From Streptococcus suis (lineage in GTDB: Bacteria; Bacillota; Bacilli; Lactobacillales; Streptococcaceae): a DNA stretch of 64,000 nt. The stretch spans positions 124,001 through 188,000 of the forward strand of contig NZ_CP082205.1 in the NCBI RefSeq assembly GCF_019856455.1. Direction: 5' to 3'. Of this stretch, positions 17,168-26,710 are shown piece after piece; the first letter of the stretch is position 1; every line of letters starts with the position of its first letter. The notes beneath the pieces are model-generated. The model worked only from the letters and a program-made list of their open reading frames with translations. It searched no databases and was not told the origin of the DNA. The position numbers and the translations under genes were made by a program.

Positions 17168-17703
17168 ATGAAAAGACAGAGTCTTCAAGTTGAATTGTTT
17201 CCCCTGAAAAAAGAAGAAATCCTTGCCTACTTAGATGATAAGGGGATTTTGGTGAATGATTATTTTAAGACCTACCTAGCTCACCCCACTTATTAAGAAG
17301 TGGTGGAGAAACAGAAGTGTTTGGTTGAGATTGTCAGTCTAGCCGACATGGGATTTGCTAGGGAAGCAACTGCTCCTCAGATAGAGGAGAGAGCCGTGGA
17401 GATGGGGCATCAATTACCACCAGCTCATCTGGGAGTTTATCTTCGCCTGGCCTTGTTGGAACAGGAAGTCAGTCAAGATGCCATACTCTCCCAAGGAAAA
17501 TCACCAGACGGAGCCATTTGTCTGCTGTCGCCTCAGTTGGAGAGAGAGTTTACCTTCCCTCGTAGGTCTATCTTCGCAAGGTTGACCAAGACTTGTGGCT
17601 ACGTGCAGCCCGCTTTGATGACGAGTATGCCTTCCCCTTAACAACACTTTTTGCATTTGTGACGAAAAATGCGAATGAATCTGTAGTAGGGAGTGAACCC
17701 TAA
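17168..17703 (+). pseudogene. Broken hypothetical gene (nonsense plus frameshift)
   Basis: ATG 17168 starts MKRQSLQVELFPLKKEE... and stops at TAA 17294-17296 after 42 codons. The same frame continues at once with EVVEKQKCLVEIVSLADMG, so this is an internal nonsense codon. Near 17555 the protein-like reading shifts frame to VYLRKVDQDLWLRAARFDD, which continues to TAA at 17701. Without the two lesions the product would be about 178 residues. I do not recognise the family with confidence. Confidence 0.65.
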
Positions 17704-17721
17704 ATAACCAAAGAGGCAAAT

Positions 17722-18708
17722 ATGAAGGAATTACAATTTTTAATTTACCGAGCAGAAAACGATCAAGAAAAGGCTAGTGTCATTGTCAGCGATGAGACGA
17801 TTTGGGCCAGTCAAAAGGAAATGGCAAGATTGTTTGATGTTGGTGTACCAGCTATCAGCAAACATTTGAAAAATATTTTTGAAGAAGGCGAACTAGATGA
17901 GCATTCAGTTATTTCCAAAATGGAAACAACTGCAAGTGATGGTAAAAATTATCTAACTAGTTATTACAATCTCGATGCCATCATTTCCGTCGGTTACCGT
18001 GTCAATTCTCAAAAGGCTACTAAGTTTAGGCAGTGGGCAACGACTGTACTTCGAGAATACATGATTAAAGGTTTTGCCATGGATGATGAGCGTTTGAAGC
18101 AAGGCGAAAACTTGTTGGAAAAAGACTATTTTCGTGAGCTTTTAGAACGAGTTCGTTCTATCCGTGCTAGTGAACGACGAATTTGGTTGCAAATCACAGA
18201 TATTTTTGCAGAGATTGCGATTGATTATGATGCCAATAGCTTGATGACCAAGCAATTCTATGCACATGTGCAAAATAAATTTCATTATGCGATTACAGGT
18301 AAAACTGCTGCAGAAATTATTTATGAAAAGGCAGACCATAGCAAAGCAAACATGGGTTTGGTAACCTGGAAAAACTCTCCAGATGGACGTATCTTGCAAT
18401 CCGATGCTCTTGTTGCTAAAAACTATCTGAACGAAAAGGAAATTCGTTCACTGGAACGCAGTATTTCAGGTTACTTTGACTATCTGGAGCGACAAATTGA
18501 GCAAGGAAAGACTCAGACCATGCAAGATTTAGCAGATAGCATTGACCGATTTTTAGCCTTCCAAGATTATGAACTCTTGGAGGGACATGGTCAGATTACA
18601 AGGCAGGTAGCCAAGGAAAAAGCTCGGTCAGAATATGCAGTTTTTAATAAAACCCAAAAGATAAACTCTGATTTTGAAAAATTACTTGAAGATTTATCCT
18701 CAAAATAA
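17722..18708 (+). CDS. RhuM-family protein
   Basis: 328 residues. The N-terminal 120 residues resemble an atypical DNA-binding/Bro-like module (TIWASQKEMARLFDVGVPAISKHL, quoted in part, then YYNLDAIISVGYRV, the RhuM signature). The C-terminal half is helical with a KTAAEIIYEKADHSK stretch typical of the family. RhuM proteins are scattered in genomic islands, often beside restriction genes; their function is unproven. The start follows AGAGGCAAAT. It sits in a decayed region and looks intact itself. Confidence 0.85.
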   Translation: MKELQFLIYRAENDQEKASVIVSDETIWASQKEMARLFDVGVPAISKHLKNIFEEGELDEHSVISKMETTASDGKNYLTSYYNLDAIISVGYRVNSQKATKFRQWATTVLREYMIKGFAMDDERLKQGENLLEKDYFRELLERVRSIRASERRIWLQITDIFAEIAIDYDANSLMTKQFYAHVQNKFHYAITGKTAAEIIYEKADHSKANMGLVTWKNSPDGRILQSDALVAKNYLNEKEIRSLERSISGYFDYLERQIEQGKTQTMQDLADSIDRFLAFQDYELLEGHGQITRQVAKEKARSEYAVFNKTQKINSDFEKLLEDLSSK

Positions 18709-19123
18709 GCACTCGAAAGGAAACAAACATGAAAATCCGTGGAATTGAAATTTGACTAACGTTTGAGAGTGTCATAACTCCCAAACTCTTGATTTTACTG
18801 GTTTTTTAAAAAATCGTATCTCTTTAGATTTCCTTAGAACACCTCCAAAGGTGAACAAGAGGGTGAACAAATTTTACAAAGAAAAAAAGGTTATCAGAAG
18901 GCGATAACCTAAAAATTTAATGAGTTCAGCAGGCAAGCAACTAGCGTAGTGATCAGCTACGCTTTTTTTGATCGCTGATAAGTGTATTATACCATAGTCA
19001 TGCACCGCTGTCTTGGTTTATCTTGGTAGTGCGTGCGGTATTGTCTTGCTGTGTCTGAACATTTTTCCCGTGAAAAAATTTGTACAGTGACGGCGTGAAG
19101 CGCGGTAAGTAGGGTAGGTAGGG
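18709..19123. other. Gene-free stretch with two terminators
   Basis: After the RhuM gene a start MKIRGIEI ends at once in TGA (18730-18756), probably the remnant of a lost neighbour. GGTTATC/GATAACC (18889-18909) has T7 on the minus strand, and AGCGTAG/CTACGCT followed by T7 (18943-18969) serves the plus strand. Converging terminators suggest the junction of an inserted region. I see no gene. Confidence 0.55.
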
Positions 19124-19215
19124 TTACCCGCCCCTATATCGTTCTAGTATCCCACTACGGTACTGACTAGCAAACTCTTCCAAGGCTTCATTCTTAGCCA
19201 AGTAGTAAGTAGATG
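19124..19215 (-). pseudogene. C-terminal gene remnant at IS66 edge
   Basis: On the minus strand the frame entering from the IS66 end reads YYLAKNEALEEFASQYRSG then ILERYRGG and stops at 19124. About 29 residues survive. They read like real protein but are too short to assign; a replication or mobilisation gene of an integrative element is only a guess. Confidence 0.4.
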
Positions 19216-19297
19216 GTAACCGCCCAATAACAAGGTATCTATCCACCCACTCCCTCCTCCAGTATACTGTTAGAAAAACAAAACTGGAGGATTTATT

Positions 19298-19483
19298 ATG
19301 TCACACCCCATCATTCCATTGACTGTTCCCCAATCTCGCCGCTTTGAGAAGCGAGGCAGAAACGATATTATGATGAAAATTCGTCTCGGAAAAGTGGAGC
19401 TCACAGTCTTTCACACTATCAATCAAGAAACACTAGAAACAATCTTAGATAAGGTACTGTTCTATGACCATCCAACTCAGTGA
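19298..19483 (+). CDS. IS66 accessory small protein
   Basis: 61 residues beginning MSHPIIPLTVPQSRRFEKRG, with a GGAGG site before ATG 19298. It occupies the first-gene position of streptococcal IS66 elements and overlaps tnpB by 20 bp. A second diverged copy lies at 21656. Possibly a shortened TnpA-type accessory factor. Confidence 0.7.
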   Translation: MSHPIIPLTVPQSRRFEKRGRNDIMMKIRLGKVELTVFHTINQETLETILDKVLFYDHPTQ

Positions 19484-19814
19484 TTTAGGTCAAGTTTACT
19501 TGGTCTGTGGAAAAACAGATATGCGTCAGGGAATTGATTCCCTGGCCTATCTTATCAAAAGTCAGTTCAACCTGGATCCCTTCTCCGGTCAGGTCTATCT
19601 CTTCTGCGGAGGTCGAAAAGACCGGTTCAAAGCTCTTTATTGGGATGGACAGGGATTTTGGTTATTGTATAAACGTTTTGAAAATGGGAAATTGACCTGG
19701 CCAAACAATGAAGAAGAGGTCAAGGCTCTAACTTCCGAGCAAGTCGACTGGCTCATGAAAGGATTTTCTATCATTCCAAAAATAAATGTTTCAAAAAGTC
19801 GTGATTTCTATTGA
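19464..19814 (+). CDS. tnpB: IS66 TnpB accessory protein
   Basis: 116 residues with the Orf2/TnpB signatures VYLVCGKTDMRQGIDSLA, QVYLFCGGRKDRFKALYWDG and GFWLLYKRFE. Needed with the other IS66 genes for transposition; its biochemical role is unknown. Intact. Confidence 0.9.
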   Translation: MTIQLSDLGQVYLVCGKTDMRQGIDSLAYLIKSQFNLDPFSGQVYLFCGGRKDRFKALYWDGQGFWLLYKRFENGKLTWPNNEEEVKALTSEQVDWLMKGFSIIPKINVSKSRDFY

Positions 19815-19864
19815 AATCATGGCTTTTCTTTGTGTATAATGAGATAAAAAGAAGGAGATTGGTT

Positions 19865-21377
19865 ATGTCATCACTAGAAAAAATTATTGAAACACAGTCA
19901 AAAACGATAGAGATGATGGCTAATGAACTCATTCTCCTTCGAGAACAGGTTGACTATCTGAGACAGAAACTCTACGGAAAATCATCAGAGAAGGTCGTAT
20001 ATCAACCAGGTCAGCTGAGCTTGTTTGGGGAGGAAAGTCTCCCTGAAGAAGAAGCTGACTTACCCAGTTGAAACGGAGACCATCACCTATAAACGCAAGA
20101 AAGCTAAGGGAGTTCGTCAGGCTATTTTCAGCCAGTTCACTCCAGAGATTGTGCATCACGAATTGCAGGGCGAAGACTGCACTTGTCCAGACTGTCATGG
20201 TCAGCTGAAAGAGATTGGCTCAACTGTTCAACGACAAGAGTTGGTCTTCATTCCTGCACAATTAAAGCGGATTGACCATGTTCAACACGCATACAAGTGT
20301 CAGGCATGTAGTCAGAAGAATCTAAGCGATAAGATTATCAAGGCTCCTGTTCCTAAGGCACCTTTGGCACACAGCTTGGGTTCAGCCTCTATCATCGCTC
20401 ACACCATTCACCAGAAATTCAATCTGAAGGTACCCAATTACCGTCAGGAAGAGGACTGGCATAAACTTGGCCTGCCCATCAGTCGGAAGGAAATAGCCAA
20501 CTGGCACATCAAGTCTAGTCAGTATTATTTCGAGCCGATTTATAACCTGTTGCACGAGAAATTGTTGGAGCAGCCTATTCTTCATGCGGATGAGACTTCC
20601 TACAAGGTCTTAGAAAATGATAGCCAGTTGACCTACTACTGGACTTTCTTGTCTGGGAAACATGAGAAAAATGGAATTACCCTCTATCATCATGACAAAC
20701 GACGGAGCGGCTTAGTTGTGGAGGAGTTTCTTGGGGACTATGCGGGCTACGTTCATTGTGACATGTGGAGTGCTTATCGTCAATTAGACAAGGCTCAGCT
20801 CGTTGGCTGTTGGGCTCATGTTAGACGAAAATTTTTTGAGGCGACTCCTAAGAAGACAGATAATACTTCTTTAGGAGCCAAGGGATTAGCCTATTGCGAC
20901 CGCCTGTTTGCCTTGGAGAGTGACTGGGCTGACCTGTCTACTGAGGAACGGCTACATAAACGGCAGACAGAGTTAACTCCCTTGATGGACGAGTTCTTTT
21001 ATTGGTGCCGTGAACAGGCTGTCTTGCCAGCTTCCAAATTGGGTACTGCAATAGAGTATAGCCTCAAATACGAAACCACCTTCCGAGCCGTTCTCTCGGA
21101 CGGTGACCTAGTCCTGTCCAACAATATGGCTGAGAGGGCTATGAAGACCTTGGTGATGGGCAGAAAAAATTGGCTTTTTTCTCAGAGCTTTGAGGGAGCC
21201 AAGTCGACAGCTGTCATTTTGAGTCTTTTAGAAACAGCTAAGCGACACGGACTTGATGCAGAAAAATATATGACCTATCTTCTAGAACACTTACCTAATG
21301 AGGAGTCGCTCGCAAAAAAGGAGGTTTTAGAAGCCTATTTGCCATGGGATAAAAATATTAAGAGAGCTTGTAAATAG
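19865..21377 (+). pseudogene. IS66 transposase TnpC, frameshifted
   Basis: The N-terminal leucine-zipper part (MSSLEKIIETQSKTIEMM...) runs from ATG 19865 to a stop at 20071. The remainder is in another frame from about 20050 (PVETETITYKRKKAKG...) to 21377. Removing one C from the CCC at about 20066 rejoins DLP to VET, so a single-base insertion broke it. The zinc-finger CTCPDCHG, catalytic HADETSY and CDMWSAY, and final NNMAERAMK with Glu are all still readable. Full length would be about 503 residues. Confidence 0.85.
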
Positions 21378-21448
21378 AAAAAGGTTCCAGAGTCGACAGG
21401 ACTTTGGAGCCTTTTCAATATACCTTGTTATTGGGCGCTTACGATAGT

Positions 21449-21575
21449 ATAATGGTTTGAATTAGAAAAAGGACAACCTTAAGTTATAGTAATTAGTAGC
21501 CTACTCCCAACATAGCTCTAGGGTTCTCAAATTGATAAACTTAAATGTGTCCTGTTTCTAATTCATTTTGCTATA
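21449..21575. repeat. Miniature inverted-repeat element beside IS66
   Basis: GAATTAGAAAAAGGACA (21459-21475) and TGTCCTGTTTCTAATTC (21548-21564) are inverted copies with one mismatch. The inversion continues inward as TTAAGTT/AACTTAA and outward to TATA at both ends. About 125 bp, non-coding, inserted between the IS66 element and an IS66 remnant. Confidence 0.65.
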
Positions 21576-21844
21576 ACCGCCCAATAACAAGGTATCTATC
21601 CAATCACTCCTTCCTCCAGTATATTGTTATAAAAAACAAACTGGATGATTTTTTTATGTCACAGCCCGTTGTCCCATTGACTGTTCCCCAATCTCGCCGC
21701 TTTGAAAAGAAAAGCAGAAACGATATTCTGATGAAAATTCGTCTCGGAAAAACGGAAGTCACATTCTTCCAATCTATCAATCCTGATTTTAGTCGTATTT
21801 TTATACTCATGCCTATCGCATATTTTGGGGGTGCTCGTCAGTAG
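21576..21844 (+). pseudogene. Second IS66 left end with truncated first gene
   Basis: The sequence from AACCGCCCAATAACAAGGTA repeats the left end at 19216. The ORF at 21656-21844 begins MSQPVVPLTVPQSRRFEKK and follows the accessory gene at 19298 for about 42 residues, then diverges into unrelated sequence. tnpB and tnpC are absent. Confidence 0.7.
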
Positions 21845-21967
21845 AGTGGATCAGTTTTTCCCTTGATGAATAACATCATTAACTCGTCAACCACAAAAAT
21901 TATAAGAAATATGTACCGCCTAACGAAGGTGAAGCCATCATGGCTGTCTTGCCCAGCTTCTTTTTCC

Positions 21968-22022
21968 ATTCCCGAACATTACCCGGCTTTTTCTATCAAA
22001 ATCCGTCTGTTTTTGCTATACT
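21968..22022 (+). promoter_or_regulatory. purD promoter with PurBox
   Basis: ATTCCCGAACATT (21968-21980) matches the Firmicute PurBox core CCGAAC with A/T flanks. TATACT at 22017-22022 is a -10 box. PurR bound here would control the pur operon in response to phosphoribosyl pyrophosphate (known for lactococcal and streptococcal PurR). No strong -35 is seen, which fits activator dependence. The 21845-21967 stretch before it shows no gene. Confidence 0.65.
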
Positions 22023-22055
22023 GTTTATATAAAATCCGTTTTTGAGGTGTGAAAA

Positions 22056-23318
22056 ATGAAACTTTTGGTTGTTGGGTCTGGTGGTCGTGAACATGCTATC
22101 GCAAAGAAATTGTTAGAGTCTGAGCAGGTAGAACAGGTTTTTGTTGCTCCTGGAAATGACGGAATGACTTTAGATGGTATCAAGTTAGTCAATATCGGAA
22201 TTTCCGAACATTCTGCTCTAATCAACTTTGCTAAGGAAAATGACATTGCCTGGACTTTTGTTGGTCCAGACGATGCTCTGGCAGCAGGTATCGTTGATGA
22301 TTTTGAACAGGCGGGACTAAAAGCTTTTGGTCCCAGTCGTCTAGCCGCGGAGCTGGAGTGGTCAAAAGACTTTGCCAAACAAATCATGGTCAAATACGGC
22401 ATTCCAACAGCAGCCTTTGGCACATTTTCCAACTTCGAAGAAGCCAAAGCCTACATCCAAGAGCAGGGCGCACCCATCGTGGTCAAGGCGGACGGCTTGG
22501 CACTGGGCAAGGGTGTAGTCGTGGCGGAAACCGTCGAGCAGGCGGTCGAAGCGGCACGGGAGATGCTCTTGGACAACAAGTTCGGCGACTCAGGTGCCCG
22601 CGTGGTCATCGAGGAGTTCTTGGCAGGCGAGGAGTTTTCCCTCTTTACCCTGGTCAACGGCGACCAGTTTTATATCCTGCCGCCAGCCCAGGACCACAAG
22701 CGTGCCTTTGACGGCGACCAAGGTCCAAATACAGGCGGTATGGGGGCTTACGCTCCTGTTCCCCACCTGCCTCAAAGCGTGGTGGACACAGCGATTGACA
22801 CCATTGTCAAGCCTATTCTGGATGGCATGATTGCGGAAGAGCGATCTTATCTGGGCGTGCTCTATGCTGGCTTGATTCTGACCGACCAAGGTCCCAAGGT
22901 CATCGAGTTCAACGCCCGTTTTGGCGACCCAGAAACCCAGATTATCCTGCCTCGCCTGACCTCTGACTTTGCTCAGAACATCGACGACATCCTCCATAAA
23001 CGCCCGACACAGCTGACTTGGCTGGATAGTGGCGTGACGCTGGGCGTAGTCGTGGCTTCAAACGGCTACCCTCTGGACTATGAGAAAGGCGTAGAGTTGC
23101 CAGAAAAGACAAAGGGCGACATCACGACCTACTATGCAGGGGCTCGTTTTGCGGACAATAGCAGAGCACTGCTCTCAAACGGCGGTCGGGTCTATATGTT
23201 GGTCACCACAGCAGACACCGTCCAAGAAGCCCAAGAAAAAATTTACTCGGAGCTGAAAAATCAGGATACGACAGGCCTCTTTTATCGGACAGATATTGGA
23301 AGTAAGGCCGTGAAATAA
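22056..23318 (+). CDS. purD: Phosphoribosylamine-glycine ligase
   Basis: 420 residues, full length. Starts [16 protein letters not shown], the glycine-rich N-domain, followed by the ATP-grasp domain with [15 protein letters not shown] and the NTGGMGAY loop, and the metal-binding [10 protein letters not shown]. It joins glycine to phosphoribosylamine in step 2 of purine synthesis in the cytoplasm. First gene of the operon behind the PurBox. The middle of the gene is unusually GC-rich for this genome. Confidence 0.97.
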   Translation: MKLLVVGSGGREHAIAKKLLESEQVEQVFVAPGNDGMTLDGIKLVNIGISEHSALINFAKENDIAWTFVGPDDALAAGIVDDFEQAGLKAFGPSRLAAELEWSKDFAKQIMVKYGIPTAAFGTFSNFEEAKAYIQEQGAPIVVKADGLALGKGVVVAETVEQAVEAAREMLLDNKFGDSGARVVIEEFLAGEEFSLFTLVNGDQFYILPPAQDHKRAFDGDQGPNTGGMGAYAPVPHLPQSVVDTAIDTIVKPILDGMIAEERSYLGVLYAGLILTDQGPKVIEFNARFGDPETQIILPRLTSDFAQNIDDILHKRPTQLTWLDSGVTLGVVVASNGYPLDYEKGVELPEKTKGDITTYYAGARFADNSRALLSNGGRVYMLVTTADTVQEAQEKIYSELKNQDTTGLFYRTDIGSKAVK

Positions 23319-23343
23319 GGGAAAAAGAAAAGGAAAGACAAGT

Positions 23344-23832
23344 ATGAACATTCCAATTTCCATCATCATGGGTTCTAGTTCTGACTGGAAAACCATGAAA
23401 AAAGCAGCCGATGTGCTGGACAAATTTGGCGTAGCCTATGAAAAGAAAGTAGTATCTGCCCACCGCACGCCAGACCTCATGTTCCGTCATGCCGAAGAAG
23501 CTCGTGGCCGTGGCATCAAGGTTATTATCGCAGGAGCGGGCGGTGCGGCTCATTTGCCAGGTATGGTAGCAGCCAAGACCACCCTGCCTGTCATCGGTGT
23601 CCCTGTCCAATCTCGTGCCCTTAGCGGTGTGGATTCCCTCTATTCTATCGTGCAGATGCCAGGCGGCGTGCCTGTTGCGACCATGGCGATCGGTGAAGCA
23701 GGTGCCACCAACGCAGCCCTGACAGCTCTCCGCATTCTCTCCATTGAAGACCCAACTATTGCAGCTCAGCTGGCAGATTTTGCCAAGGAACAGGAAAAAA
23801 TTGCGGAGGCGATGACAGATGACCTCATCTAA
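23344..23832 (+). CDS. purE: N5-CAIR mutase
   Basis: 162 residues. Contains the class I PurE signature GSSSDWKTM near the N-terminus, SAHRTPD with the catalytic His, and [11 protein letters not shown]. It moves the carboxyl group of N5-CAIR to make CAIR in purine synthesis. Overlaps purK by 14 bp, so the paired enzymes are coupled. Confidence 0.97.
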   Translation: MNIPISIIMGSSSDWKTMKKAADVLDKFGVAYEKKVVSAHRTPDLMFRHAEEARGRGIKVIIAGAGGAAHLPGMVAAKTTLPVIGVPVQSRALSGVDSLYSIVQMPGGVPVATMAIGEAGATNAALTALRILSIEDPTIAAQLADFAKEQEKIAEAMTDDLI

Positions 23833-24892
23833 GACAATCGGAATTATCGGCGGCGGTCAGCTAGGGCAGATGATGGCTATTTCCGCTATTTACATGGGCC
23901 ACAAGGTCATCACGCTGGATCCCGCGGCGGACTGTCCAGCCTCCAAGGTCAGCGAGGTTATTGTCGCTCCCTATCACGATGTGGCGGCCCTCAAACAGTT
24001 GGCGGAGCGGTGCCATGTCCTGACCTACGAGTTTGAAAATGTCGATGCCGACGGACTGGATGCGGTCATCAAGGACGGTCAGCTCCCTCAAGGGACAGAC
24101 CTGCTCCGCATTTCCCAGAACCGCATTTTTGAGAAGGATTTTTTGGCGAAAAAAGCTGGCGTGCAAGTCGCCCCCTACAAAGTCGTCACATCTAGCCTAG
24201 ACCTAGAAGGTCTGGATCTCAGCAAAAACTACGTTTTGAAAACAGCTACTGGGGGCTATGACGGACATGGTCAGAAGGTCATTCGAGAAGAGGCGGACTT
24301 GGTAGAGGCTAGTCAGCTAGCCAACTCTGCCGAGTGTGTATTGGAAGAGTTTGTGAATTTCGACCTAGAAATCTCCGTCCTTGTGTCTGGCAATGGCTCC
24401 GACTACACCGTCTTTCCTGTGCAGGAAAATATCCACCGCAATAATATTCTTTACAAGACCATTGTGCCTGCTCGTATTTCAGATGAACTAGCTGAAAAAG
24501 CCAAAAACATGGCCCTGCAAATCGCAGACAAGCTCCATTTAGCAGGCACCCTCTGCGTTGAAATGTTTGTGGCAGGGCAAGATATTCTGGTTAACGAAAT
24601 CGCCCCTCGACCACATAATTCAGGACATTATTCCATTGAAGCCTGCGATTTTTCACAGTTTGACACCCATATCTTGGGTGTGCTAGGACAACCATTACCA
24701 TCCATCAACCTCCATGCCCCAGCCGTTATGCTCAACGTCCTCGGCCAACACATGGAACAAGCCCAAAACTACGTCGCAGAAAACCCTAGCGCTCACCTCC
24801 ACCTCTATGGTAAAATAGAAGCAAAGCACAACCGCAAGATGGGACACGTGACGGTGTTGGGGGAAGATGCGGATAGTGTGGAGGAGTTTTGA
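23819..24892 (+). CDS. purK: N5-CAIR synthetase
   Basis: 357 residues, ATP-grasp enzyme beginning with a GGGQLGQM nucleotide-type loop. [14 protein letters not shown] and [13 protein letters not shown] are the ATP and metal-binding signatures. It carboxylates AIR with ATP and bicarbonate to feed PurE. Start overlaps the purE end by 14 bp. Confidence 0.97.
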   Translation: MTSSKTIGIIGGGQLGQMMAISAIYMGHKVITLDPAADCPASKVSEVIVAPYHDVAALKQLAERCHVLTYEFENVDADGLDAVIKDGQLPQGTDLLRISQNRIFEKDFLAKKAGVQVAPYKVVTSSLDLEGLDLSKNYVLKTATGGYDGHGQKVIREEADLVEASQLANSAECVLEEFVNFDLEISVLVSGNGSDYTVFPVQENIHRNNILYKTIVPARISDELAEKAKNMALQIADKLHLAGTLCVEMFVAGQDILVNEIAPRPHNSGHYSIEACDFSQFDTHILGVLGQPLPSINLHAPAVMLNVLGQHMEQAQNYVAENPSAHLHLYGKIEAKHNRKMGHVTVLGEDADSVEEF

Positions 24893-24907
24893 AAAGGAGC
24901 ACTCGAT

Positions 24908-25504
24908 ATGACTAAGTTAAAATTACAGGCAGATGAAGTAGTTGTTTTGCAAGAAATTGGTGTGGAACATGGATTTGGACTTACCAGTGCATACACCGAT
25001 GAATTGTACTTGACAAATAGGAATATATATTGTGTGAATAAGGGAATATTTGGGAATACAAAAAATATTTTTTGTTACCCATTGAATCAAATAAAAAGAC
25101 TGAATGATCGTCCACAAGCAATGTTAGGAAAAAAGTCTAACGGTACACCTTCTTTGGAGATTTATTTTATTAACGGAAATGAATCATTTAGTTTTCAGTC
25201 TGGAAATAGGATAAAAATTAAAAAGTGGATAAAAGAAATTAGTAAGACGCTGGGGTATAGTGAACTTCCTGATGAGGAATTTGATAATTCAGATACTCCA
25301 ATTGGGGAATTAAAAGGAGTGTTTAATGATGCTATGTCTGAGTTAGGGTTTAATTTTCAATTGGGAAAGAAAAAAACTTCAAATTCAATAAATCATAGAG
25401 AATCAAAGATAAATAAAAAATGCATTTCATGTTCTGCACCGTTAATTGGTATCAAAGGCCAGATGGTACAATGTCAGTATTGTGATACGCAACAAACTTT
25501 GTAA
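24908..25504 (+). CDS. PH-like domain protein with C-terminal zinc ribbon
   Basis: 198 residues. Residues about 1-115 look like a bacterial PH/GRAM-type domain (TDELYLTNRNIYCVNKG followed by beta strands and a final helix). The last 30 residues hold CISC...CQYC, a four-cysteine zinc ribbon. No membrane segment. It starts 15 bp after purK and is followed 17 bp later by the SPFH gene, with which it probably works. Much more AT-rich than the pur genes, so likely inserted into the operon. Confidence 0.65.
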   Translation: MTKLKLQADEVVVLQEIGVEHGFGLTSAYTDELYLTNRNIYCVNKGIFGNTKNIFCYPLNQIKRLNDRPQAMLGKKSNGTPSLEIYFINGNESFSFQSGNRIKIKKWIKEISKTLGYSELPDEEFDNSDTPIGELKGVFNDAMSELGFNFQLGKKKTSNSINHRESKINKKCISCSAPLIGIKGQMVQCQYCDTQQTL

Positions 25505-25521
25505 TTAAGGAGTCGAATAAT

Positions 25522-26646
25522 ATGGGAATTGTTAAAGCTTTCAGCGGTTCAATCAGTAGTACGTTTGCAGATCAATGGAAGGATATATTTACTGCAGGTG
25601 TTTTTGATGAGCATATTGTTGTAGCACCAGGCATTCAAAAGTCTCTTAATAATGGTAAAGGAGCTAATTACAGAGGTTCAAATGGTGTGATTTCAAATGG
25701 TTCAAAAATTTATGTGCCAGAAAATACAGTTGCCTTTATTTTTAATCAATCTGGTATTGAAGAAATTATCACTGAAGTAGGTGGTTATGAGTATCAGAAT
25801 GGACAAGCTAGTATATTTAATGGTGATGGTGTAGCAAAATCTATATTTCATCAAGTATCAGATAGAGTTGGTTTTGGAGGGATTACATCTGATGATAAAC
25901 AAATCGCTTTTGTAAATTTACGGGAGATTCGCAATATAAAGTTTGGTACTAGAGGAGCACAAGTTTACAATGATCACTATTATGGGACAGATTTAGAAAT
26001 ATTTGCATATGGTTCATTTACAATTAAAGTCATAGATCCTGTAAAATTTATTAAGAACTTTGTCCCAGCAAATGTTACTTACTATTCTTTTGATGATGTG
26101 AAAGTGCGGTCTCAAATCCTTTCTGAGTTTTTACAGTCTTTCATTGTTGCTTTAAATTCTATGTCAAATAACTATAGAATCTCTCAGTTGCCCTCCCAAG
26201 CAAATACTCTGGCACAAATAGTGATAAACGATAGCAATAATGCAGGTACGTGGCCAGAAAGATTTGGCTTTTCGATTGTTCAAGTAGCTATTGAAAATAT
26301 TGAACTCACAGAAGACTCAAGGGAACTTGTAAAACAATTCTCATCAAACAAGATGAATATGAAAGCATTTGAAGATATATCACAAAAAGCTTCTAATATT
26401 GCTGCTCAGCAAAAGATTGCTCAAGGGATACAAGAACATGGATTTGGGGATGGTGGTAATATGATTATGGGAATGAATATGGCCCAAACTCTCAATTCCA
26501 ATGGTGCAGTGAAGGAAGAAAGTAATTCTTCTATGACTTTAGAACAACAGATTGATGCTTTGAGGAAATTAAAAGAACTGGTTGATACTGGAATTCTTTC
26601 TGAAGAAGAATTTCAGCATAAAAAGAAAGAAATTATGGGTCTTTAA
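25522..26646 (+). CDS. SPFH-domain protein with SHOCT tail
   Basis: 374 residues. Residues 20-330 resemble the YdjI/virion-core-like branch of the SPFH (stomatin/flotillin) superfamily, with VPENTVAFIFNQSG near residue 70. The last 35 residues are a SHOCT motif (LEQQIDALRKLKELVDTGIL then SEEEF). There is no transmembrane helix, so membrane contact would be peripheral. Such proteins are linked to envelope stress in bacilli; the role here is not known. Located between purK and purB. Confidence 0.75.
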   Translation: MGIVKAFSGSISSTFADQWKDIFTAGVFDEHIVVAPGIQKSLNNGKGANYRGSNGVISNGSKIYVPENTVAFIFNQSGIEEIITEVGGYEYQNGQASIFNGDGVAKSIFHQVSDRVGFGGITSDDKQIAFVNLREIRNIKFGTRGAQVYNDHYYGTDLEIFAYGSFTIKVIDPVKFIKNFVPANVTYYSFDDVKVRSQILSEFLQSFIVALNSMSNNYRISQLPSQANTLAQIVINDSNNAGTWPERFGFSIVQVAIENIELTEDSRELVKQFSSNKMNMKAFEDISQKASNIAAQQKIAQGIQEHGFGDGGNMIMGMNMAQTLNSNGAVKEESNSSMTLEQQIDALRKLKELVDTGILSEEEFQHKKKEIMGL

Positions 26647-26710
26647 ATTGCTTACTAATTGACAAGGAGATGGATTTTCCGTGAGTTAATGATTGAGAAA
26701 GGGAGCTAAT

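Larger units (their letters stand above)
19216..21442 (+). mobile_element. IS66-family element, transposase broken
   Basis: 2227 bp with inverted ends GTAACCGCCCAATAACAAGG (left) and GTAAGCGCCCAATAACAAGG (right, inward). It has the three-gene IS66 order. The eight bases flanking each end differ, so no target duplication survives. The large transposase is frameshifted, so the copy is probably inactive. Confidence 0.85.

Noticed and set aside
17722..18708. RhuM gene as half of a toxin-antitoxin or restriction system
   Set aside because: No intact partner gene lies on either side; the upstream gene is broken and the downstream start is dead.
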